A stretch of 64,000 nt of DNA from Olsenella profusa F0195 (GCF_000468755.1 NZ_AWEZ01000017.1:42404-106403); one strand, 5' to 3'. Shown: positions 24,522-34,205, counted from the stretch's first letter. Made by a program: numbers and translations. The notes: generated by a model from the letters alone, not told the origin.

Positions 24522-27044
24522 CTACCCCTCGATCCTGACGATGGGGGCAAAGCCCCTCATGAGCTTCTTGGTCTTGCCCGTGCGCGAGAAGTAGACCTCG
24601 ATGGTGTCACCCGAGGCCGCCCTCACCACACCGGGGCCGAAGGTCTTGTGCGAGACCTTGTCACCGGGAGCGAAGCTCTCGGCCGCCTTGGCAGCGTCCT
24701 TGCGGATGGGGACGGAACGCTGTACGGTGGGCCCACCATCCGTGGAGCGCGTGCGCGAGCCAAAGACGTTGCCGCCATAGACCTCCGAGCCCCTGCCCGA
24801 GCCATAGGTTCCGTGGCGGTCGCCCCGCTTGGCCCAACCCACGCCCGTGAGGCCCGAGGAACCCACGCCGATGGCCGTGACGTCCGCCTCGGGGATCTCG
24901 TTGAGAAAGCGGCTGCGCGGGTTGGTCTGCACGGAGCCAAACACGTGGCGCGTGGAGGCATAGGTGAGGTAGAGGCGCTCCTCCGCACGCGTGATGGCCA
25001 CATAGGCCAACCGGCGCTCCTCCTCGACGCTGGCGGGGTCGTCCTCCTTGCCGCGGTGTGGGAAGATGCCCTCCTCCATGCCCGCGACGAAGACCACCGG
25101 AAACTCCAGGCCCTTGGCGGAGTGCACCGTCATCATCGTGATGGCGCTCGACTCACCCGAGAGTGAGTCGAGGTCGGAGCGAAGGGCCAGCCACTCCATG
25201 AAGGCGGGAAGCTTCTCGGCGGCCACGGGCGGGACCTCTGGCTCCACCGCCACGGATGCGGCAGGCGCTGTCCCAGCCCCATCGAGGGCGCCCGCCTCGC
25301 GCAGCTGCTGCAGCGACTCGAGCGTTGCGGCAGCGTCATCATGAGACTCGTCGAACTCCTGTGCCACCGAGAAGAACTCGCGGATGTTCTCGATGCGGCC
25401 GTCGGCCTCCACGCTCTGCTCGGCCTCCAAGGCGCGGACGAGGCCGGCCTTGTCCACGATCAGCTCCACCACACGGGCGAGCTCGCCCGCATAGTGACGT
25501 GCCGCCTCGATGGTGCCCGTGAACTCGGCCAGGCCAGTCTGCACCTTGGCACCCACGATGCCCGGCTCCGCGATGCACGCCTCCGCCGCCTCGAAGAGGG
25601 AGAGGCCCATCTCGGCAGCATAGGCCTGCACCTTGCGGATGGACGTGGTGCCGATGCCGCGGCGCGGCGTGTTGACCACACGCAGGGCGCTGACGTCGTC
25701 GTTGGGATTGACGACCAGCTTGAGGTAGGCCATCACGTCGCGTATCTCCGCGCGGTCGAAGAAGCGCGTGCCGCCCACGATCTTGTAGGGCACCCCTGCG
25801 CGCAGGAACATGTCCTCGAGGATGCGCGACTGCGCGTTGGTGCGATAGAACACGGCCACATCATCGTAGCTGGTGCCTGCGTCGTGGAGCCTCTCGATCT
25901 CCGCACCGATCCAGCGCCCCTCGTCCCGCTCGTCGGCCGCCTGGAACACCTGGACCCTCTCGCCGTCACCGCGGTCGGTGAACAGGCGCTTCTCCTCGCG
26001 GCATGCGTTGTGGCGCACCACGGCGTTGGCGGCATTGAGGATATGACCGAAGGAGCGGTAGTTCTGCTCGAGCTTGACCACCACGGCCTCGGGATAGTCG
26101 CGCTTGAAGTTGAGGATGTTGGTGATGTCCGCACCACGCCAGCTGTAGATGGACTGGTCGTCATCGCCCACCACCATGAGGTTCCGGTACTTGCCGGCCA
26201 AGAGGTTGGTGATCGCATACTGCACGGCATTGGTGTCCTGATACTCGTCCACACTGACCTGGCGAAAGCGCTCCTGGTAGCGCTCGAGCACCTCGGAATG
26301 CCTGGAGAGCAGCTCGAACGCCTTGATGAGCAGGTCGTCGAAGTCCATGGCGTTGGCCTTCTCCAGGCGGCGCTGCAGCACATGGTAGACGCGGGCGGCG
26401 GCGCGCGTGGGGGGCGTGTTGGCCTGGGCGTCGAGGTCGTCCGGCAGCACCAGGGCGTTCTTGGCCTGGCTGATCAGGGAGCGGATGGCGGGCAGCGGGA
26501 ACTGTCGGGGATCTATGTCAAGATCGCTCATGATGGACTTGACCAGGCGCTTCGAGTCATCGTCATCGTAGATGGTGAAGGTTGGCGTGTAGCCGAGCAG
26601 CCCTGCGTCCTCGCGCAGCATGCGCACGCACATGGCATGGAAGGTGCACACCCACATGCCACGCGTGCCGGCGGGGAGCAACGCGTTCAGGCGCTCGCGC
26701 ATCTCGGCGGCCGCCTTGTTGGTAAACGTGATGGCCAGCACCTGCCAGGGTCGCACGCCCTCGTCGGCAATCATGTGCGCGATGCGGTAGGTGAGCACTC
26801 GCGTCTTGCCCGAGCCAGCCCCCGCGAGCACCAACAGCGGGCCATGCGTGGTCTCGGCCGCCTGGCGCTGGGCGGGGTTGAGGCCCGCAAGGTCAACGGC
26901 AGGGGATGCCGTCGCCTGGTGCGCCGTGGGGCGCGAGGCCACGGGTCGCGGCACGACCGGACTAGGGACAGGCGTCGATGCTGGTGCCGAGGCTGCCCGC
27001 CCGGTCGCGAACAGGCTCTGCTGGAATTCGTCGAAGCTGGGCAT
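24522..27044 (-). CDS. pcrA: ATP-dependent DNA helicase PcrA/UvrD
   Basis: An 840-residue SF1A 3'-5' helicase for excision repair and for removing proteins from DNA. Walker A is VLAGAGSGKTRVLTYRIAHM, motif Ia AITFTNKAAAEMRERL, motif II VDEYQDTN, motif III VVGDDDQSIYSWRGAD, motif IV LEQNYRSF and motif VI YVAITRAEERLYL. The C-terminal Tudor-like fold (GDKVSHKTFGPGVV) binds RNA polymerase in PcrA. An N-terminal extension of about 50 residues is rich in Ala, Pro and Thr. ATG 27044 follows CAGGGGG. It lies 93 bases after the uvrA-like gene, in the same direction. Confidence 0.95.
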   Translation of the reverse strand: MPSFDEFQQSLFATGRAASAPASTPVPSPVVPRPVASRPTAHQATASPAVDLAGLNPAQRQAAETTHGPLLVLAGAGSGKTRVLTYRIAHMIADEGVRPWQVLAITFTNKAAAEMRERLNALLPAGTRGMWVCTFHAMCVRMLREDAGLLGYTPTFTIYDDDDSKRLVKSIMSDLDIDPRQFPLPAIRSLISQAKNALVLPDDLDAQANTPPTRAAARVYHVLQRRLEKANAMDFDDLLIKAFELLSRHSEVLERYQERFRQVSVDEYQDTNAVQYAITNLLAGKYRNLMVVGDDDQSIYSWRGADITNILNFKRDYPEAVVVKLEQNYRSFGHILNAANAVVRHNACREEKRLFTDRGDGERVQVFQAADERDEGRWIGAEIERLHDAGTSYDDVAVFYRTNAQSRILEDMFLRAGVPYKIVGGTRFFDRAEIRDVMAYLKLVVNPNDDVSALRVVNTPRRGIGTTSIRKVQAYAAEMGLSLFEAAEACIAEPGIVGAKVQTGLAEFTGTIEAARHYAGELARVVELIVDKAGLVRALEAEQSVEADGRIENIREFFSVAQEFDESHDDAAATLESLQQLREAGALDGAGTAPAASVAVEPEVPPVAAEKLPAFMEWLALRSDLDSLSGESSAITMMTVHSAKGLEFPVVFVAGMEEGIFPHRGKEDDPASVEEERRLAYVAITRAEERLYLTYASTRHVFGSVQTNPRSRFLNEIPEADVTAIGVGSSGLTGVGWAKRGDRHGTYGSGRGSEVYGGNVFGSRTRSTDGGPTVQRSVPIRKDAAKAAESFAPGDKVSHKTFGPGVVRAASGDTIEVYFSRTGKTKKLMRGFAPIVRIEG

Positions 27045-27137
27045 ACGTCCCCCTGGAATCTGGTTGTACCCGAGCAGTGTAGTCGCTTCATGCGACAGCA
27101 CATGCCCCAACGGCGACGGCTCCAGACGATGCACAGG

Positions 27138-29690
27138 CTATGCCGGGGCCTCACCCAACTCCGGGGCAAGATAGCGGCCCGTGATGGACGCCGCGCAGGC
27201 GGCAAGGCCCTCGGGCGTGTCCGCGCACACGATGCGACCGCCCTCCTCGCCACCGCCAGGACCCATGTCGATCACCCAGTCCGCATTGGCGATCATGTCG
27301 AGGTCGTGCTCGATGACGACGACCGTGGCCCCCGCGTCGACCAGGCGCTGCAGCACGCGCACGAGCATCTCCACATCGAGCGGGTGCAGGCCGATCGTGG
27401 GCTCGTCGAACACGAAGAGCGCGTCATCCTGCCTGCGGCCCATCTCGCTCGCGAGCTTGAGGCGCTGCGCCTCGCCACCCGAGAGGGCCGGCGTCGCCTC
27501 GCCAAGCGTGAGGTAGCCCAGACCCAGGTCCGCGAGCGTCCGAAGCTTCCTTTTTGCCTTCCTGAGGCTCCCCACCCTTCCCAGGGCCCGGTCGACTGTC
27601 ATCTCCATGAGCTCGGGCAGCGAGACATACCCGTCCTTCTCCCCGGCGGCGTTGCGCGTGGTGTGGCGGCGCACGTCCCATGCCTCCGGCGCATAGCGGC
27701 TGCCGTGGCAGTCGGGACAGGGTATGTCGACATCGGGCAGAAACTGCACGTCGAGCGAGATCTGACCCGTCCCGTCGCAGGTGGGACAGCGCAGGCTTCC
27801 CGTGTTGTAGGAGAACGCCCCCATCCTGAGACCGCGTCTCTTGGCGTCGGTGGTGCCGGCAAAGGCGCGGCGCAGGTCGTCCAGCACACCCGAGTACGTG
27901 GCCACCGTGGAGCGCACGTTTGCCCCGATGGGCGTGGCGTCGATGAGCGTCACGCGCCTGATGCCACCCGCATCCACCAGCCGCACGTGCCCAGGCAGCC
28001 GCTCGCCCACCAGGGATGCCCGCAGCGCCGGCACGAGGCTCTCGAGCACCAGGGTGGTCTTGCCGGAGCCCGAGACGCCCGTGACGCAGGCGAGACGCCC
28101 TCGCGGCACGTCCACCACCAGCGGCCTGACCGTGTGGATGGCACCGGTCTCGAGGTGGATGGAGCCCGCGGCGAACACGTCCTCGACATGTGCGCACCCG
28201 CGGGCGCGCACCCTGCGCTCCCCCGTGAGGAAGCCCGCGATGCGCGAGCCGTGCGTGCGCTCCACCTCCTCGATTGTGCCCTGCGCGATGACCCGACCCC
28301 CATCGTCGCCGGAGGACGGCCCGACCTCGATGAGGTGGTCCACCTCGCGCAGCACGCGGACGTCGTGGTCCACGACCACGACGGAGTTGCCGTCCGCCAC
28401 GAGGTCGTCCATGACGCCCAGCAGGCCGTCCACGTTGGCCGGGTGCAGGCCGATGGACGGCTCGTCCAGCACGTAGAGCACGCCCGTCGTGCGGTTGCGC
28501 ACGGCACGGGTGAGCTGCACGCGCTGGCGCTCGCCCGTGGAGAGCGTGGAGCTCGCACGGTCCAGCGAGAGGTAGCCCAGTCCCAGCTCCTGCAGGCGGA
28601 GGATGGGCTCGCCCATCTCGCCGATGATGGCCTCGGCCATGGGGCGCACGTCGTCCGGCAGCGTGGGCGCCACGCCCGGCAGCCAGGCCGCGAGCTCGTC
28701 CAGGGTCCTCTCGGTCGCCTGGCCCAGGTTCTCGCCGCAGATGCGGATGGAGAGCGCCTCTGGGCACAGGCGCGTGCCGCCGCATTCCGGACAGGCCTCC
28801 TCCTTGAGGAACCTGGCGACGCGCTTGAGGCCCTTCTCGTCCTTGACCTTGGAGAGCGCGTTCTCCACCGAGTACACGGCGTTGTAGTAGGTGAAGTCCA
28901 TCTCGCCGGCCGTGTTGGTCTTCTCGTTATGGTAGAGGAGGTGGTGCTTCTCGGCGGGGCCATGGAAGACGACGTCACGCTCCTGGGGCGTGAGCTCGCT
29001 GAAGGGCACATCGGTACGCACGCCCATGTCACGCGCGATGTCCACCATGAGGCTCCACATGAGGCTGCCCCAGGGCCTGACCGCCCCCTCCTCGATGGTC
29101 TTCGTCTCGTCGGGCACGAGCGTGGCCTCGTCCACCACATGCAGCACGCCCATCCCCTGGCAGGTGGGGCACGCCCCGCCGGAGTTGAAGGCCATCTCCT
29201 CGGCACCACGGCCGCTGAAGCGATGGCCGCAGGCGGGGCACACGAGGTCGCGCTCGAGCGAGACGTTCATGGAGGGGCCGACGTCCGACCCGCAGCTGGG
29301 ACAACGATAGGTGCCGACGCGTGAGAACAGCAGCCTCAGGTGGTTGAGGAGTTCCGTCTGCGTGCCAAAGGTGGAGCGCACATCGGGAATGCCCGGCCGC
29401 TGCCGCAGGGCGAGCGCGGCCGGCACATGAAGCACTGCGTCCACGTCCGCGCGCGCGGACTGCGTGAGGCGCCGGCGCGTGTACGTCGAGAGCGCCTCCA
29501 TGTAGCGCCGCGACCCCTCGGCATAGAGCACGCCCAGGGCCAGGCTCGACTTGCCCGAGCCCGAGACGCCCGCAACACCCACGAGCCTGCCGAGCGGCAC
29601 GTCCACATCGACGTCCTTGAGGTTGTGGACGCGCGCGCCACGCACTTGGATGACCGACGGTGCGGGATGGGTGTGACGGGTCGCATGCAT
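27138..29690 (-). CDS. UvrA2-type excinuclease ABC subunit A paralogue
   Basis: An 850-residue twin-ABC ATPase, about 100 residues shorter than canonical UvrA (about 940-950). Two P-loops are seen ([20 protein letters not shown] and [20 protein letters not shown]), with ABC signatures [11 protein letters not shown] and [16 protein letters not shown] and zinc motifs [17 protein letters not shown] and CPTCDGTG plus CPDCHGSR. The first insertion, where UvrB binds, is short, as in UvrA2/DrrC proteins linked to resistance to DNA-binding drugs; UvrB-dependent repair may be absent. ATG 29690 follows GAGGAGCAG. A LexA-like box lies 29 bases upstream. Confidence 0.88.
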   Translation of the reverse strand: MHATRHTHPAPSVIQVRGARVHNLKDVDVDVPLGRLVGVAGVSGSGKSSLALGVLYAEGSRRYMEALSTYTRRRLTQSARADVDAVLHVPAALALRQRPGIPDVRSTFGTQTELLNHLRLLFSRVGTYRCPSCGSDVGPSMNVSLERDLVCPACGHRFSGRGAEEMAFNSGGACPTCQGMGVLHVVDEATLVPDETKTIEEGAVRPWGSLMWSLMVDIARDMGVRTDVPFSELTPQERDVVFHGPAEKHHLLYHNEKTNTAGEMDFTYYNAVYSVENALSKVKDEKGLKRVARFLKEEACPECGGTRLCPEALSIRICGENLGQATERTLDELAAWLPGVAPTLPDDVRPMAEAIIGEMGEPILRLQELGLGYLSLDRASSTLSTGERQRVQLTRAVRNRTTGVLYVLDEPSIGLHPANVDGLLGVMDDLVADGNSVVVVDHDVRVLREVDHLIEVGPSSGDDGGRVIAQGTIEEVERTHGSRIAGFLTGERRVRARGCAHVEDVFAAGSIHLETGAIHTVRPLVVDVPRGRLACVTGVSGSGKTTLVLESLVPALRASLVGERLPGHVRLVDAGGIRRVTLIDATPIGANVRSTVATYSGVLDDLRRAFAGTTDAKRRGLRMGAFSYNTGSLRCPTCDGTGQISLDVQFLPDVDIPCPDCHGSRYAPEAWDVRRHTTRNAAGEKDGYVSLPELMEMTVDRALGRVGSLRKAKRKLRTLADLGLGYLTLGEATPALSGGEAQRLKLASEMGRRQDDALFVFDEPTIGLHPLDVEMLVRVLQRLVDAGATVVVIEHDLDMIANADWVIDMGPGGGEEGGRIVCADTPEGLAACAASITGRYLAPELGEAPA

Positions 29691-29718
29691 GCACTGCTCC
29701 TCTCGCGTGCGTCAAGTA

Positions 29719-29734
29719 TAGAACATATGTACGA
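29719..29734 (-). promoter_or_regulatory. candidate LexA (SOS) operator upstream of the UvrA2 gene
   Basis: TAGAACATATGTACGA matches the Gram-positive/actinobacterial SOS consensus TCGAAC-N4-GTTCGA at 10 of 12 fixed positions. The TATACT hexamer overlapping it on the minus strand would be a suitable -10. Confidence 0.45.
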
Positions 29735-29785
29735 AAAGTGGACCTAGTCGCCTCGGAAGGATGGCCTATACGCCGGTGACCCCCT

Positions 29786-29865
29786 CCAAAGTGCACACGC
29801 AACGCGTTTTTGACAATCTCCAACTGGGCAGACGTCATGGAAAATGCGTTGCGTGTGCACTTTGG
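29786..29865. repeat. 20-base perfect inverted repeat with 40-base spacer
   Basis: CCAAAGTGCACACGCAACGC (29786-29805) is repeated inverted at 29846-29865, with T/A runs just inside both arms. It lies between divergent genes, upstream of the 2-hydroxyacid dehydrogenase. It could be a mobile palindrome or a regulator site. Confidence 0.65.
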
Positions 29866-29943
29866 TCGGCATCCCTCACGTATCGAGGGGGCACGGGCGC
29901 CTTCGATATACTCGGGAGGATACAACGTACCAGGGAGGCACGC

Positions 29944-30930
29944 ATGGCGACGCGGCACAGGATACTGCTCTACACCTCGGACGGCTCGACGAGCTATGCC
30001 CAAGGCTACCTGCGCGATGCCGGCCTCGAGGAAGAGTTCGAGCTCACGGGCATCGCCCACGCCCCCATGACCGTCCCGGCGGCCGAGCAGGTCGCTGGCC
30101 ACGAGGCCATCCTGGGCGAACTCATGCCCGTACGCGACGAGGCGGTGGACATGATGGCCCATGCGGGCATACGCTTGATCGCCAGCCTCTCCATCGGCCT
30201 CAACCACATGGACGTGGCGGGCCTCGCACGGCAGGGAGTGCTCACGAGCAACTGTCCCGGCTACTGCGCGGAGGATGTCGCCCTGCACACCATTGCGCTC
30301 ATGCTCGACCTCGAGCGCCAGGTCACCTTCTCCAACCGCACGGTAGTGGGCGGCGCATGGGACCCGCACCAGGGCTACGAGATGCATCGCACGCAGGAAC
30401 AGACGCTGGGACTCGTCTTCTTTGGCAACATCGCCCGCGCCGTGGTGCCCATCGCCCGGGCGATGGGCATGCGCGTGCTGGTATGGGCGCCCACCAAGAG
30501 CGCCGGGGAGCTTGCCGAGGCCGGTTGTGCACAGGCCGCGACCCTCGACGAGCTGCTTGCCGCCTCGGATGTGGTGAGCCTGCACTGCCCGCTCATCCCC
30601 CAGACGGAACGGCTCATAGGCCCCCACGAGCTTACGGTCATGAAGTCCACCGCCTTCCTCGTCAATACGTCGCGCGGTCCCGTCATCGACGAGGGCGCCC
30701 TGGCAGACGCCCTCGATGCCGGTCAGATCCAGGCGGCGGCACTCGACGTGCTCGCCGACGAGGGAGCACATCGCAACCAGCGGCTCATCAACCACCCCCG
30801 CTGCGTGGTCACGCCCCACGCCGCCTACGTCTCGCGCGAGGCAAGCGACGCACTCATCCGCATGGGGCTCGATGCCGTCATCGAGCTGCTGGTGGAGGGC
30901 TGCGAGCCCACCAACGTCGTCTGCGCCTAG
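29944..30930 (+). CDS. D-2-hydroxyacid dehydrogenase family protein
   Basis: A 328-residue NAD-dependent oxidoreductase of the D-isomer-specific 2-hydroxyacid dehydrogenase family. Catalytic Arg is in LVNTSRGPVIDEGALADAL, the Glu/Asp region in AALDVLADE, and His in CVVTPHAAYVSREASD. The nucleotide-binding loop is LGLVFFGNIARAV, departing from the usual GxGxxG, so cofactor binding may differ. ATG 29944 has GGGAGGCAC upstream; the long in-frame extension passes through the palindrome and is rejected. Substrate unknown. Confidence 0.85.
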   Translation: MATRHRILLYTSDGSTSYAQGYLRDAGLEEEFELTGIAHAPMTVPAAEQVAGHEAILGELMPVRDEAVDMMAHAGIRLIASLSIGLNHMDVAGLARQGVLTSNCPGYCAEDVALHTIALMLDLERQVTFSNRTVVGGAWDPHQGYEMHRTQEQTLGLVFFGNIARAVVPIARAMGMRVLVWAPTKSAGELAEAGCAQAATLDELLAASDVVSLHCPLIPQTERLIGPHELTVMKSTAFLVNTSRGPVIDEGALADALDAGQIQAAALDVLADEGAHRNQRLINHPRCVVTPHAAYVSREASDALIRMGLDAVIELLVEGCEPTNVVCA

Positions 30931-30972
30931 CCACGCGCGTCCTGCCCGCCACGCATCCGAGAGGAGGTGCCC

Positions 30973-32193
30973 ATGGGGCACCCATCCCAACCCAGGCGAT
31001 CCGACGACCTCGCCACGCGCATCGTCGCCCACATGGTCCCCGACCCCACCGACCTGGACGACCCCGCCACGCGCGCCGCCTACGGACGCCTTTCGAGCGT
31101 CACCTGCGTCCTGCTCAACGTGCTGCTCAGCATCGGCAAGGGCGCCGCGGGCGTGCTCGCGGGCTCCGTCTCCGTTGTGGCGGACGCCATCAACAACCTC
31201 TCGGACGCCTCGAGCAACGTGGTGGCCCTCATCGGCTTCAGACTTGCCAGCCGTCCCGCCGACGAGGGTCACCCCTTTGGGCATGGCCGCTTCGAGTACC
31301 TTGCCGGCCTCGCCGTCGCCATGCTGATCGTGGTCATGGGCGCACAGCTGGGACGCAGCTCCATCGAGCACATCCTCTGGCCCACGCCCACCGACTTCAA
31401 CGTCCCCACCGTGCTCGCGCTCGGGGCCTCCATACTCGTCAAGCTCGGTATGATGCGCCTCAACCACAGCATGGGACGGCGCACCGGCTCAAAGGTGCTC
31501 GAGGCCACCGCCATCGACTCGCGCAACGACGTCATCACCACCTCGGTCGTCCTGGCGGCAGGCATCGTCTCGCAGCTCACCGACGTTCAGCTCGATGGAT
31601 GGGCGAGCCTGGGCGTGGCCGTCCTCATCGTGGCGAGCGGCATCGGCCTCATGCGCGACACCGTCAACCCCCTCCTGGGACAGACCCCCTCCACCACACT
31701 CGTCCGTCGCGTCTACGACAGAATCATGGGCTATCCCAGCGTGTTGGGCACCCACGACCTGCTCATCCATGACTACGGCCCCGGGCGCCAGTTCGCAAGC
31801 GCCCATGTGGAGATGGCGGCGGACACCACCGTGCGCCATAGCCACGAGGTGCTCGACCTCATCGAGCGCGACCTCCTCCGGGAGGAGGGGCTGCGCATCG
31901 TGCTCCACTGCGACCCCATCGAGACCACAAACGGCCTGGCAGACCTGCGCAACTGGCTCGCCGCGCGCCTCGCGGGCATAGATCCCTCGCTTTCGGTGCA
32001 CGATGTGGAGGTGACCCATCCCGTCGCAGGGGGACCGGCGCATGTGAGCCTGGACTGCTATCGTCCCGAGCGGCTCCCCATCGACGACGATGAGCTGCGC
32101 AGGCGCATCACCGACGCCGTGCTCCTGCGCTACCCCGACGCCAGCTGCGACATCGTGATCGACACGGGATTCGTCTCGCCGCTCTCCCCCTAG
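30973..32193 (+). CDS. cation diffusion facilitator (CDF) metal efflux protein
   Basis: A 406-residue secondary transporter exporting Zn2+, Fe2+ or other divalent metals. The membrane core shows VLLNVLLSIGKGAAGVLAG, VVADAINNLSDASSNV (metal-site Asp residues), HPFGHGRFEYLAGLAVAML, and a second site AIDSRNDVITTSVVL. The C-terminal cytoplasmic domain contains HDLLIHDYGPG and a long extension beyond typical CDFs (about 300 residues). ATG 30973 follows GAGAGGAGG; GTG 30967 is an alternative. It is 42 bases after the dehydrogenase gene and may be co-transcribed. Confidence 0.9.
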   Translation: MGHPSQPRRSDDLATRIVAHMVPDPTDLDDPATRAAYGRLSSVTCVLLNVLLSIGKGAAGVLAGSVSVVADAINNLSDASSNVVALIGFRLASRPADEGHPFGHGRFEYLAGLAVAMLIVVMGAQLGRSSIEHILWPTPTDFNVPTVLALGASILVKLGMMRLNHSMGRRTGSKVLEATAIDSRNDVITTSVVLAAGIVSQLTDVQLDGWASLGVAVLIVASGIGLMRDTVNPLLGQTPSTTLVRRVYDRIMGYPSVLGTHDLLIHDYGPGRQFASAHVEMAADTTVRHSHEVLDLIERDLLREEGLRIVLHCDPIETTNGLADLRNWLAARLAGIDPSLSVHDVEVTHPVAGGPAHVSLDCYRPERLPIDDDELRRRITDAVLLRYPDASCDIVIDTGFVSPLSP

Positions 32194-32224
32194 CGCGACC
32201 TCGGATGCCGGGCCCGTCCACAGG

Positions 32225-32265
32225 TCCTGCAAAACCCTCAACTTCCACCCTAGAGTTTTGCAGGA
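32225..32265. repeat. 11-base inverted repeat (palindromic intergenic element)
   Basis: TCCTGCAAAAC (32225-32235) and GTTTTGCAGGA (32255-32265) flank a 19-base loop. It follows the CDF gene but lacks a T-tract, so a simple terminator is not certain. Confidence 0.5.
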
Positions 32266-32340
32266 TGCGTGTGCATGGGCAGCACGAGGTAAGATGTTGA
32301 TGATAAATGATGTCATCGGCATTCGACCGGGAGGCGCATC

Positions 32341-33471
32341 TTGACAACGAGGCACAGCTGGACCACACGGACGACGACGCTCATCGCGACGGGTGCGCTT
32401 GTCCTGAGCATGGGCATCGCATCCCCCAAGCCCATCTCGGCCGAGACGCTCGACGACCTCCAGCAGAAGGTGGAGGACAGCAACACCGCCTATAACGACG
32501 CCACCGACAAGGTCAGTCAGATCCAGCAGAAGATCGATGACAACCAACAGAAGATCGACGACCTCGAGCGGCAGCTGCCCGATGCGCAGAGCGCGGCCGC
32601 GCAGAGCGTGCGCGCCCAGTACAAGCTGCAGGAAGGTTCCGCGGGCATCTTCGAGCTCCTGCTCTCGTCCGAGAGCCTGGGCGACCTCATCGAGAACATC
32701 GAGTACATGAACGCCATCTCGGACTATAACTCCGAGCAGATCAAGGGCCTCGTCAGCATGGCCAAGGACCTCCAGGACACCAAGAGCGATCTCGACGGCC
32801 AGAAGGCCGAGGCCGAGCAGAGGCAACAGGAGGCAAAGGCCGCCCTGGATGACGCCGTCAACGCCCGCGAGAACATGCAGAGGCAGATGGAGGAGCAGCA
32901 GCGGCAGGAGGAGGCCGACGAAGCCGCAGCCCTCGCAGACGCCGCGTCCAACAGCGACAGCAGCTTCTCCACCGAGAGCGGCAACACCGCCACGGTGGAC
33001 ACCCCCTCGAATGACTCCTCCAACACCACCACCGACACCACCACTCCGAGTGACTCGCCCTCCACCAAAGGCAACCCCGGCAACGCCGACCAGGTCAGCT
33101 GGAGCAGCGACAAGACCACCTTCGTGGCGCAGTGGTCCGGGCGCATCGACAGGTACCTCGCAGGCTCCCCCCTCGCCGGCCACGGCGCCACGTTCGCCAG
33201 CGCCGCCTGGGACTCCGGGGTCGACCCACGCCTCTCCCCGGCCATCTCGGCCGTGGAGAGCAGCAAGGGTGCCGTGTGCTTCAAGCCGCACAATGCCTGG
33301 GGCTGGGGAAGCTCCAGCTGGGGCGACTGGGACACCGCCATCAAGGCGCATGTGAGTGGCCTTGCCAAGGGCTATGGCAGCGCCCTCACGATGTCGATGG
33401 CCAAGAAGTACTGCCCGCCCAACGCCAACTTCTGGTACTCGTCCGTCGCAGCCAACATGCAGCAGATCTGA
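32341..33471 (+). CDS. secreted protein: coiled coil plus lysozyme-fold C-terminal domain
   Basis: A 376-residue protein. The signal peptide is LIATGALVLSMGIASPKPIS with cleavage likely before AETLDD. A PcsB/CwlO-type coiled coil follows to about residue 195 (VEDSNTAYNDATDKVSQIQQ, QQKIDDLERQLP). A Ser/Thr/Asn-rich linker leads to a C-terminal domain resembling mannosyl-glycoprotein glucosaminidase/lysozyme-like proteins (ISAVESSKGAVCFKPHNAWG, likely catalytic Glu in AVESS). Such proteins cut or remodel peptidoglycan. The start is TTG 32341 with GGGAGGCGC upstream. It is transcribed alone. Confidence 0.78.
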   Translation: MTTRHSWTTRTTTLIATGALVLSMGIASPKPISAETLDDLQQKVEDSNTAYNDATDKVSQIQQKIDDNQQKIDDLERQLPDAQSAAAQSVRAQYKLQEGSAGIFELLLSSESLGDLIENIEYMNAISDYNSEQIKGLVSMAKDLQDTKSDLDGQKAEAEQRQQEAKAALDDAVNARENMQRQMEEQQRQEEADEAAALADAASNSDSSFSTESGNTATVDTPSNDSSNTTTDTTTPSDSPSTKGNPGNADQVSWSSDKTTFVAQWSGRIDRYLAGSPLAGHGATFASAAWDSGVDPRLSPAISAVESSKGAVCFKPHNAWGWGSSSWGDWDTAIKAHVSGLAKGYGSALTMSMAKKYCPPNANFWYSSVAANMQQI

Positions 33472-33639
33472 TAAACGGTTCCAGTCCAGGACATCGTTCG
33501 AGGATGGGGCCGCCATTCTGTGATCATCCCGTGCGGCCGAGAACCTCAAGCGTGTCTGGGCCGACGCACGTTGCAACCATGATATTCATGGGTCGGGATC
33601 GCACTTCAACGCTTCGGCTGGGGGTTTCCGCCTGTCTGG

Positions 33640-33785
33640 ACGCTCGCTCGCGAGTGGGCCTATGCCAGGCCCTACGGGTCGAACACTGAGGGGTGGAGAC
33701 CCTTCCCAGCGTTCCTGGAGTGATAGAGCCTGCAGGAGCCTCCCCCATGTCGTACGCGAACAACGTCCTGACCGTCAACAGCTAG
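33640..33785 (+). pseudogene. IS481-type transposase, C-terminal remnant
   Basis: Bases 33640-33720 encode TLAREWAYARPYGSN, the hallmark end region of IS481-family DDE transposases. After a frame change, 33747-33785 encode MSYANNVLTVNS and a stop, like the family C-terminus. Stop codons and the frameshift show decay. The remainder of 33472-34222 holds no gene apart from this remnant and the 33853-34038 inverted repeat. Confidence 0.5.
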
Positions 33786-33852
33786 CTTCTGCTTCCGTAG
33801 GAGGGCGTTATGGGTGCTCCGGCTGAGACCGGGCATCCTCTTATGTTCCCAA

Positions 33853-34038
33853 GGGAACGAAGTGGCCCCAAGTGCGTGCTGAGATTGGGGCGCAAGGCGA
33901 ATCCATTGGGAAATTGGGAGCCATCTGACGCCTGCGCGAATCTCAAAAAGTCTCGATCCTGGGCTTTTGCCATCCGTGGGTGCCGCCTGCGCGCCATGAG
34001 CATACGACCGAGCACGCACTTGGGGCCACTTCGCTCCC
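33853..34038. repeat. about 185-bp element with 23-base perfect terminal inverted repeat and nested stem
   Basis: Outer arms 33858-33880 and 34011-34033 are perfect inverted copies (5' CGAAGTGGCCCCAAGTGC), extending with one mismatch to 33853 and 34038. Directly inside, 33881-33899 (GAGATTGGGGCGCAAGGCG) can pair with 33929-33944. It could be a MITE-like element or a structured RNA. ORFs on both strands of it are by-products of the symmetry. Confidence 0.6.
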
Positions 34039-34193
34039 ACGCCACCATTACGTGACTACGGCATCGTCACGGGCGCTCGAATCCGAGCTCCCCTCGGAGA
34101 CATGCCTGGCGCACGAGAGACTCCGCCGTGTCCCGTCCCGCTTGGGTTTTCTTCCCAACTATGGGCGACGGCACACCCCTGTCACCCGTCACC

Positions 34194-34205
34194 CCCACTA
34201 GTGGG
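34194..34205. repeat. 12-base perfect palindrome downstream of the ABC importer
   Basis: CCCACTAGTGGG lies 18 bases past the stop of the minus-strand ATPase gene, next to imperfect GTCACCC direct repeats. It may be part of the transcription end of the operon. Confidence 0.35.

Noticed and set aside
25341..29324. A 1327-codon ORF on the plus strand
   Set aside because: It lies antisense to pcrA and the UvrA2 gene, both with clear family motifs; it is a by-product of high GC3 and has no recognisable domain.
29029..33576. Long minus-strand ORFs (29029-31467 and 31489-33576)
   Set aside because: They oppose the 2-hydroxyacid dehydrogenase, CDF and secreted-protein genes and show no family motifs.
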